Assembly (NCBI GenBank): GCA_965644315.1
Contig: CBFFRQ010000089.1
Location: 496,001 to 560,000, forward strand
Reading direction: 5' to 3'
DNA from: Caecitellus pseudoparvulus
Lineage: Eukaryota > Bigyra: Bicosoecida
Length of the DNA: 64,000 nucleotides
The notes beneath the pieces were generated by a model that was not told the DNA's origin, ran no database searches, and saw nothing but the letters and a program-made list of their open reading frames with translations. Position numbers and translations under genes: made by a program. Positions 59,635-64,000 of this stretch are shown here, in pieces. Numbering within the stretch: position 1 is the first letter of the stretch; each line of letters opens with the position of its first letter.

Positions 59635-62112
59635 TCATGGAATATTCTGCCACAGCACAGCCACCTTATCACTGCCACCAGTGAACACCCACGGTTGCGT
59701 AGGGTGCCAGACAGCTGCCAAGACACCCAGCTCGTCGTTGCCTGGCGCATGAGCTCGCAACACCTTCACTGGCACCAGCAGCGGGTTCTGCAAGAAGTCA
59801 TCGTACACGCGAGCATGGAAGACATGTACGTTGCCGTCATCGGCCGCAGACATCATGAGGGGGTAGCGAGGATGGAAGCCCACCCGCCGCACGCCTGCAG
59901 TGTGGTACCGAAGGCTCTTGTACGGCTCGTCTCCCACCTCCGTGTCGAACCAGATGACACGCCTGTCGTACGTGCCAACGAGGAGGTGGTCCCCCGTGGG
60001 ATGGATGCTCATGGATGAGATCCACTTTGCCGCCGAGGTGAGCTTCTGCACCTGGCGCTGCTCCACCAGATGATACACTCGCACAGTGCGCTGAGATGCC
60101 ACGTAGAACAGCGGCTTGCTGGGGTGGAATGCCACAGTCTGGATCAGGCCGTGCGCCTTGCGGAAGGGCTTGGTGCTGACGCGGCGTGAGAGTTGGTGCA
60201 CCACGACACTGGCGAGGCCCGCCTTGGGCATGACGGCAGCGAGGTAGTCACCCTTGCCGTGCCATGCCAAACGCCGCACAACACCATGGCACTCCACGCG
60301 CACCTTCATGCCACTGCCGCCGGCGCCTCGCAGCGCGGCCGCATTTGTGAGACCCTCCTGGCGCCACAGCGACAGGCTGCTCACACCATCAATCTTGGGC
60401 AGGTCAGGCCGCTCGTCAGCCTCAGCCGCCACACCAGCGTCTGGCTCCATGCCTTCCGGCAGGGCGGTGGCCTCGGGGTCCGCACGCGCACCCACCAGGG
60501 CATCAAACGTTGCCTCCAGCTGGCTGTCTGCCACTGGCGTACCTGTGGCGATGAAAATGACCTGCGTCTGCACCGCCGCAGCCACGATGCCGAGGGCAGG
60601 GTTTGGGTTCCACTTGACGTCGTGAACGATGCCACGCACGTACCAGCAGCGAGCGCAGCGCGCGGTGGCCACCTCCCACATGCGCACAGTCTTGTCGTCG
60701 CTGCCCGTCACGAGCCACTTGCCGTCAGGGGACACATCCATGCACCGGATGCGACCCCGGTGCCCAGCAAACCGCACCGCACGCGTGGTGGGGAAGGGGC
60801 GCAGCTCGGACGGGTCGGGCAGCTTGGGCAGGAGGGAGTCGGGATCCACTCGCAGCTTGGCCTTCATGGCACGAGGGAAGAGGTACAGGTCCAAGCACCG
60901 CTCAAAGCGATCCTTCACAGCGTTAGCGTAGCCTGGCACGTGGCGCAGGGCGCTGTACTTCACTGGCTCGAAGTCCAGGGGGCGGCGGTGCAAGGGCGTG
61001 TCCAGCCACATCGCCCGTTCCTCGTCCGTGAAGAGGTACTCCGCGGGGGGATTGTACGATGCCGCGTGGCCAGGCAGGCGGGTCTTGGGTGCGGGGATGT
61101 GTGGCACGGCAGAGGCAGAGGTGGCATCCAGCACGTTGCCGTCTTCGCCCCACAGCAGGTACATGGGCCGCTTGTCCTCCTCCACGCGGGGCTTCTGAGC
61201 TTTCCACGTGCCTGCTCGCATGAGGCGAGCGATGGCGTTCACGCGCTTCATCTCCCACTTGCTTGGGACGAAGCGGCGCTTAGGTTCAGGGTCGTGGGAG
61301 AGGGGCGTGGCTTCAGGGGCTGGCTCTGGCACCTGCACGTCCTCTGAGAACTCAGGGTGGGCATAAGTGCCGGCGCGGATGTTCTGGATCAGCTGCACGT
61401 CTCGCTTGGTGAGAGTGTACTTCTCCCCTGTCTTGTCATCTGTGATTGTCCACAGGAAGTCAGCGTCCTCCTGGCTGCGCAAGAAAGCATCCACAGCGTC
61501 TTCTCCACCCGCCTTCATCAGCTGGGAGCCATCCACTCGGTATCCAACATGGTCATAGCCGTCATACCACTCCAATGGCACATTGCCAATGGTGTTCCCA
61601 GCAGCCTCGTCGTCGCTCTCCAAGTCGTCCGTGTGTGCTGCCAGCTGTGCTGCTGTCGCTCCAGACGCGCCGTGCCCGGCTCGCACGATGGGGCCGCCTG
61701 AGGAGCCACTCCCAGTCTCAACACCTCCGTCTGATGCGAATTCCTCGTCCTCCTCGTCCTCCTCGTCCTCCTCGTCCTCCTCGTCCTCACTTCCTTCACT
61801 GGTGCCTGAGGCTGACTCAAATTCCGCAGCAACCCCTTCCTCCGCGTCTGCTTGGGCTTGCCGCATGGCCACTCGCAAAAAAGCGGCGTTCGTTTCCACA
61901 TCGACATCGTCAGCTTCTACGTCGGCGTCCTCCACGAGTCCCCGTCGCTCGCCTTCCTCCAGCATGCCGCCTTCGTCGTCGGACAGATCCAAAGCAGCCG
62001 CTGGAACACTGGTCTCCGCTGCTTGCACCTCAGCCCGCGCGCCTCCGCGCCGCTTGCGCTGCCCAGCACGCCCTGAGGCGGGTGCCTTCCTCGAACGAGT
62101 CCTCACTGGCAT
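59635..62112 (-). CDS. BOP1: BOP1/ERB1 ribosome biogenesis WD40 protein
   Basis: A single-exon 825-residue protein (yeast Erb1 807). The first ATG in frame gives a basic start (MPVRTRSRKAPASGRAGQRK). An acidic region with a Glu/Glu/Asp repeat follows, then the BOP1 N-terminal domain: IGNVPLEWYDGYDHVGYRVD and KRDVQLIQNIRAGTYAHPEF. The domain continues with FVPSKWEMKRVNAIARLMRA and the WD40 part begins near residue 447 (FAGHRGRIRCMDVSPDGKWL). The final blade ends VFTGGSDKVAVLWQNIP. BOP1 works with PES1 and WDR12 in the nucleolus for 27S/32S rRNA processing and 60S subunit assembly. It lies 51 bases upstream of the lipase gene on the same strand and shares a 557-base promoter region with COX6B. 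Confidence 0.95.
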   Translation of the reverse strand: MPVRTRSRKAPASGRAGQRKRRGGARAEVQAAETSVPAAALDLSDDEGGMLEEGERRGLVEDADVEADDVDVETNAAFLRVAMRQAQADAEEGVAAEFESASGTSEGSEDEEDEEDEEDEEDEEFASDGGVETGSGSSGGPIVRAGHGASGATAAQLAAHTDDLESDDEAAGNTIGNVPLEWYDGYDHVGYRVDGSQLMKAGGEDAVDAFLRSQEDADFLWTITDDKTGEKYTLTKRDVQLIQNIRAGTYAHPEFSEDVQVPEPAPEATPLSHDPEPKRRFVPSKWEMKRVNAIARLMRAGTWKAQKPRVEEDKRPMYLLWGEDGNVLDATSASAVPHIPAPKTRLPGHAASYNPPAEYLFTDEERAMWLDTPLHRRPLDFEPVKYSALRHVPGYANAVKDRFERCLDLYLFPRAMKAKLRVDPDSLLPKLPDPSELRPFPTTRAVRFAGHRGRIRCMDVSPDGKWLVTGSDDKTVRMWEVATARCARCWYVRGIVHDVKWNPNPALGIVAAAVQTQVIFIATGTPVADSQLEATFDALVGARADPEATALPEGMEPDAGVAAEADERPDLPKIDGVSSLSLWRQEGLTNAAALRGAGGSGMKVRVECHGVVRRLAWHGKGDYLAAVMPKAGLASVVVHQLSRRVSTKPFRKAHGLIQTVAFHPSKPLFYVASQRTVRVYHLVEQRQVQKLTSAAKWISSMSIHPTGDHLLVGTYDRRVIWFDTEVGDEPYKSLRYHTAGVRRVGFHPRYPLMMSAADDGNVHVFHARVYDDFLQNPLLVPVKVLRAHAPGNDELGVLAAVWHPTQPWVFTGGSDKVAVLWQNIP
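61742..61788. repeat. 9-bp tandem repeat inside BOP1 coding sequence
   Basis: About five perfect copies of TCCTCGTCC, encoding an Asp-Glu-Glu repeat on the minus strand. The unit is a multiple of three, so length changes would keep the frame. Confidence 0.9.
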
Positions 62113-62669
62113 GTTGTTGAGGCAGGTGCGAATCTTCACGGCCTCTGCGGCCACGCGAGTCCAACGAGCTCCACGTGCTATGCACCGCCACGGCACACGG
62201 TACAGGCCAGGCGGTCCTGATCGCAGAGACACCGACAGCAAAGTCAGCTCTCGGCAGCCCTCGTGCTCCACCGTGCGCAGGTTGTTTAGTTTGTTTGAGA
62301 AGTGCAGGCAGTCGTCAGATGCGCAGGGCCTCACAAGTGCTAGGGCACACCAAGTGGATTGCCACCCGCCGCAACCTTGCACAGCAAACAGCACTCGCCC
62401 AAACTTGATCAGTCATGGGGTTCTCACAGAGTCCCATTCTCGCGCTCGGGATGGGGATCCTCACCCCACGATAGGCATGGCGGCCAGCCTGCTGCCACAC
62501 ACCCGAGCGCCAACCATGGGGGGCGCTTCCAACAACAAGGAGTTGCTGGTGCAAAGCAACACCTACAAATTCCTATCTACCAGTGTTCACATTACCCCCT
62601 GCATGCCCAAGGCATTCTGCAAGGCTGCGCACTTCAGTGCGGAACTTCGACTCCCCAACAGCATCAAGC
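62113..62669. other. divergent promoter between BOP1 and COX6B
   Basis: A 557-base gap between opposite-facing ATGs. The BOP1 frame is open into it but has no ATG. No RNA gene or repeat is visible. Confidence 0.5.
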
Positions 62670-63522
62670 ATGTCTGAGGCCAAGGTCGCCAGCCTGTCCA
62701 TGGACACCGTGAAGGAGGTTGCTAGCAACATTGCCACTCAGATGGGCGTTGCTGACGCGCTCGAGGAGACCCCCGATGAGGTCCTGGCTCTGCTGGTGGC
62801 TGCTGGCTCCGGCAAGTTCACACACGAAACCCGAGTGGACCGCCGCTTCCCCAACATGAACCAGGTGCGTGCTCCTTCGAAAGTGGTCACTTGCAGGGCT
62901 ATGCACAAGTACTGGCCACCCCTTCCTCGCAGTACCACTCCTGCTGGTGAGACAGTGCCGCCTGCACATGTGCCGGCGTGATGTGGGTGCGGAATTGCCC
63001 AGCTCCTCATTACATCCGCCGCTTGCTCGCACCACAGGACCTCTGCCAACGAGTACCAGCTGTGCGTTAAGGCCACTGGTGACAAGACGAACCGACGCTG
63101 CCAGCAGCGGTACCGTGACACCCTCTCCACGTGCCCCGCCTACATGGTGAGTGAGCTCGCGTTCCCATGGCAGGCGGCAGGCCTGTCACACGAGCATCAC
63201 GCCTTGGCCGCGGGCAGGCGAGATCTGCATGCTCGCGCCATGCAGCACAGTCAACCTGCCATCTGGATCACTCGTGGTATACCTTACTCCTCTTTTCGCA
63301 GCTGGAGGGCTGGCAGGAGAACATCGACGAGGGTGCGTGCTGACCTGGCCTTGACTGTGCCTTGACTGCGCTCTGGCGCAGCAGCTGCACTCACACACCC
63401 CTTCCTTCCCGTCGGGCCGAGCAGGTGTCTACGTCGGCGTGAGCGACGAACCTCTGTACCCCGAGGAGGAGGAGGAGGAGGAGGAGGAGGAGGAGGAGGC
63501 CGAGGCTGAGGAGGAGGAGTGA
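62670..63522 (+). CDS. COX6B: cytochrome c oxidase subunit 6B (COX6B), 5 exons with a 14-nt micro-exon
   Basis: Exons 62670-62864, 62933-62946, 63038-63146, 63302-63332 and 63425-63522 sum to 447 bases, or 148 residues. The core matches COX6B: DRRFPNMNQ, then YHSCWTSANEYQLC (CX9C), RRCQQRYRDTLSTC (CX10C), LEGWQENIDEG and VYVGVSDEPLYP. The 14-base exon 2 encodes YHSC plus two bases of W and supplies the first of the four disulfide cysteines. Without it the frame and the CX9C motif are lost. Cys pairs are oxidised by the MIA40 pathway in the intermembrane space, where COX6B caps the oxidase dimer. Two oddities are an N-terminal extension of about 55 residues (plant COX6b is also extended) and a poly-Glu tail. 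It converges with Piezo (69 bases). Confidence 0.9.
63463..63499. repeat. GAG microsatellite encoding poly-Glu in COX6B
   Basis: Twelve uninterrupted GAG triplets, followed by more Glu codons broken by Ala. It forms the acidic end of the COX6B protein. Confidence 0.9.
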
Positions 63523-63547
63523 TCTGCCACAGCTGCCGTCAAGCTGC

Positions 63548-63555
63548 AATGCATT
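63548..63555. terminator. shared AATGCATT palindrome, candidate polyadenylation signal for COX6B and Piezo
   Basis: The palindrome AATGCATT presents AATGCA on both strands: 25 bases after the COX6B stop on plus, and 37 bases after the Piezo stop on minus. One site could serve both convergent genes. Confidence 0.45.
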
Positions 63556-63591
63556 GAACAGAAAGCCCGCTGCCTCGGGCAGCACAAACCC

Positions 63592-64000
63592 TTACTCCTC
63601 ATCTGGGTCTGCTGTAATTCGGAGCAGGATGGTGGGTGATCGCAGCAGCTTCAGAAGCACGTGAAATAGCCGGGCTTCGTCCCGCAGGTGCCCCGGGTAG
63701 CTCTCCGTGCGCGACACTGCTACGCCCTCCACCAGCTCTTGCAGCGCGTCACATTGAGGCATGTCTGAGTAAATGGCGTCTTCCACGCGTGGTGCCAGCG
63801 AAGTCCGCGCCATACGCCCCACAGTTAGCACGATGGTCAAGTACATGGCCAAGATGCCGCTGGCGCCCAGCGCCTGCGTGATGATCTGCGGAGGCAGCTC
63901 ATCAGATACGAGGGAAAACTGGAGCCCGAGACCCGAAACATCTGCCCCAGCACGAGGCGGCATGAGGCCTGAAGAGGGGTCCACGACTTGGCCATCCTCG
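63592..64000 (-). CDS. Piezo-type mechanosensitive channel, C-terminal end (5' partial)
   Basis: The last 135 or so residues of a protein whose start lies beyond the window. LGASGILAMYLTIVLTVGRM is the final pore-lining helix of Piezo, and the following cytosolic domain is characteristic: ARTSLAPRVEDAIYSDMPQC, then LQELVEGVAVSRTESYPGHL, then DEARLFHVLLKLLRSPTILL. The Cys-containing MPQCDALQEL corresponds to the ELPCVDRIL beam-latch segment of animal Piezos, and RSPTILLRIT to RSPETMIKWT. Piezos are giant trimeric cation channels opened by membrane tension. The frame is open to the window edge with no start. The short acidic end (ADPDEE) closes the protein. The rest of the gene must be on the neighbouring sequence. 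Confidence 0.9.
   Translation of the reverse strand, partial: EDGQVVDPSSGLMPPRAGADVSGLGLQFSLVSDELPPQIITQALGASGILAMYLTIVLTVGRMARTSLAPRVEDAIYSDMPQCDALQELVEGVAVSRTESYPGHLRDEARLFHVLLKLLRSPTILLRITADPDEE

Noticed and set aside
1-64000. tRNA genes, rRNA, transposons, CRISPR arrays, bacterial operons
   Set aside because: Reading through the gaps and frames showed none of their signatures; the gene content and introns are eukaryotic nuclear.

Overview
This is a nuclear window from a GC-rich, gene-dense eukaryote, most likely a free-living unicellular protist. The evidence is spliceosomal introns (short, GT-AG), mitochondrial proteins with presequences, and eukaryote-only families: VPS15, 14-3-3, GCP3, BOP1, Piezo, ISD11 and COX6B. 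A membrane-bound hybrid histidine kinase argues against an animal, and a cilium-associated LRRC71-like protein hints at a flagellated cell. The clade cannot be fixed from the sequence. The code looks standard (TGA, TAG and TAA all end genes). I see no tRNA, rRNA, transposon, CRISPR or other prokaryote-type element.

Layout. 1-7355: C-terminal part of a TIG/Cys-rich polytopic membrane protein, a mitochondrial PIG3-like quinone oxidoreductase, and a novel 4-5 TM protein with a long tail. 7378-11167 (minus): WDR89-like and LRRC71-like proteins. 11457-15357 (plus): a polytopic protein with a beta-rich ectodomain, then ISD11. 15393-16874 (minus): a WW/PH protein. 17471-25837 (plus): an intronless 2,788-residue VPS15. 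26033-39179 (minus): 14-3-3, a chimeric four-CH fimbrin-like protein with ankyrin, PH, IQ and WW domains, a membrane-anchored penicillin-acylase-family hydrolase, and GCP3. 39513-43012 (plus): mitochondrial 2-oxoglutarate dehydrogenase E1. 43067-45736 (minus): an ankyrin protein. 45859-47257 (plus): an unknown acidic protein. 47296-50633 (minus): a sterol-desaturase-family hydroxylase and transketolase. 51292-57044 (plus): the hybrid histidine kinase and a membrane-anchored M3 peptidase. 57072-62112 (minus): a DAGL-like lipase and BOP1. 62670-63522 (plus): COX6B, with a 14-nt micro-exon. 63592-64000 (minus): the C-terminus of Piezo.

There is no operon logic. Genes alternate in strand, convergent stop codons are often only 22-69 bp apart, and divergent pairs share 120-660 bp promoter gaps. 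Introns are few and concentrated near the 5' ends of genes; their donors are nearly always GTG, often GTGCGT. The hexamer AATGCA recurs in sense orientation just after about half of the stop codons and is a candidate polyadenylation signal. The main novelties are the fimbrin chimera, the AATGCA signal with the GTGCGT donor rule, the COX6B micro-exon, the oversized VPS15, and the membrane-tethered acylase and M3 peptidase.
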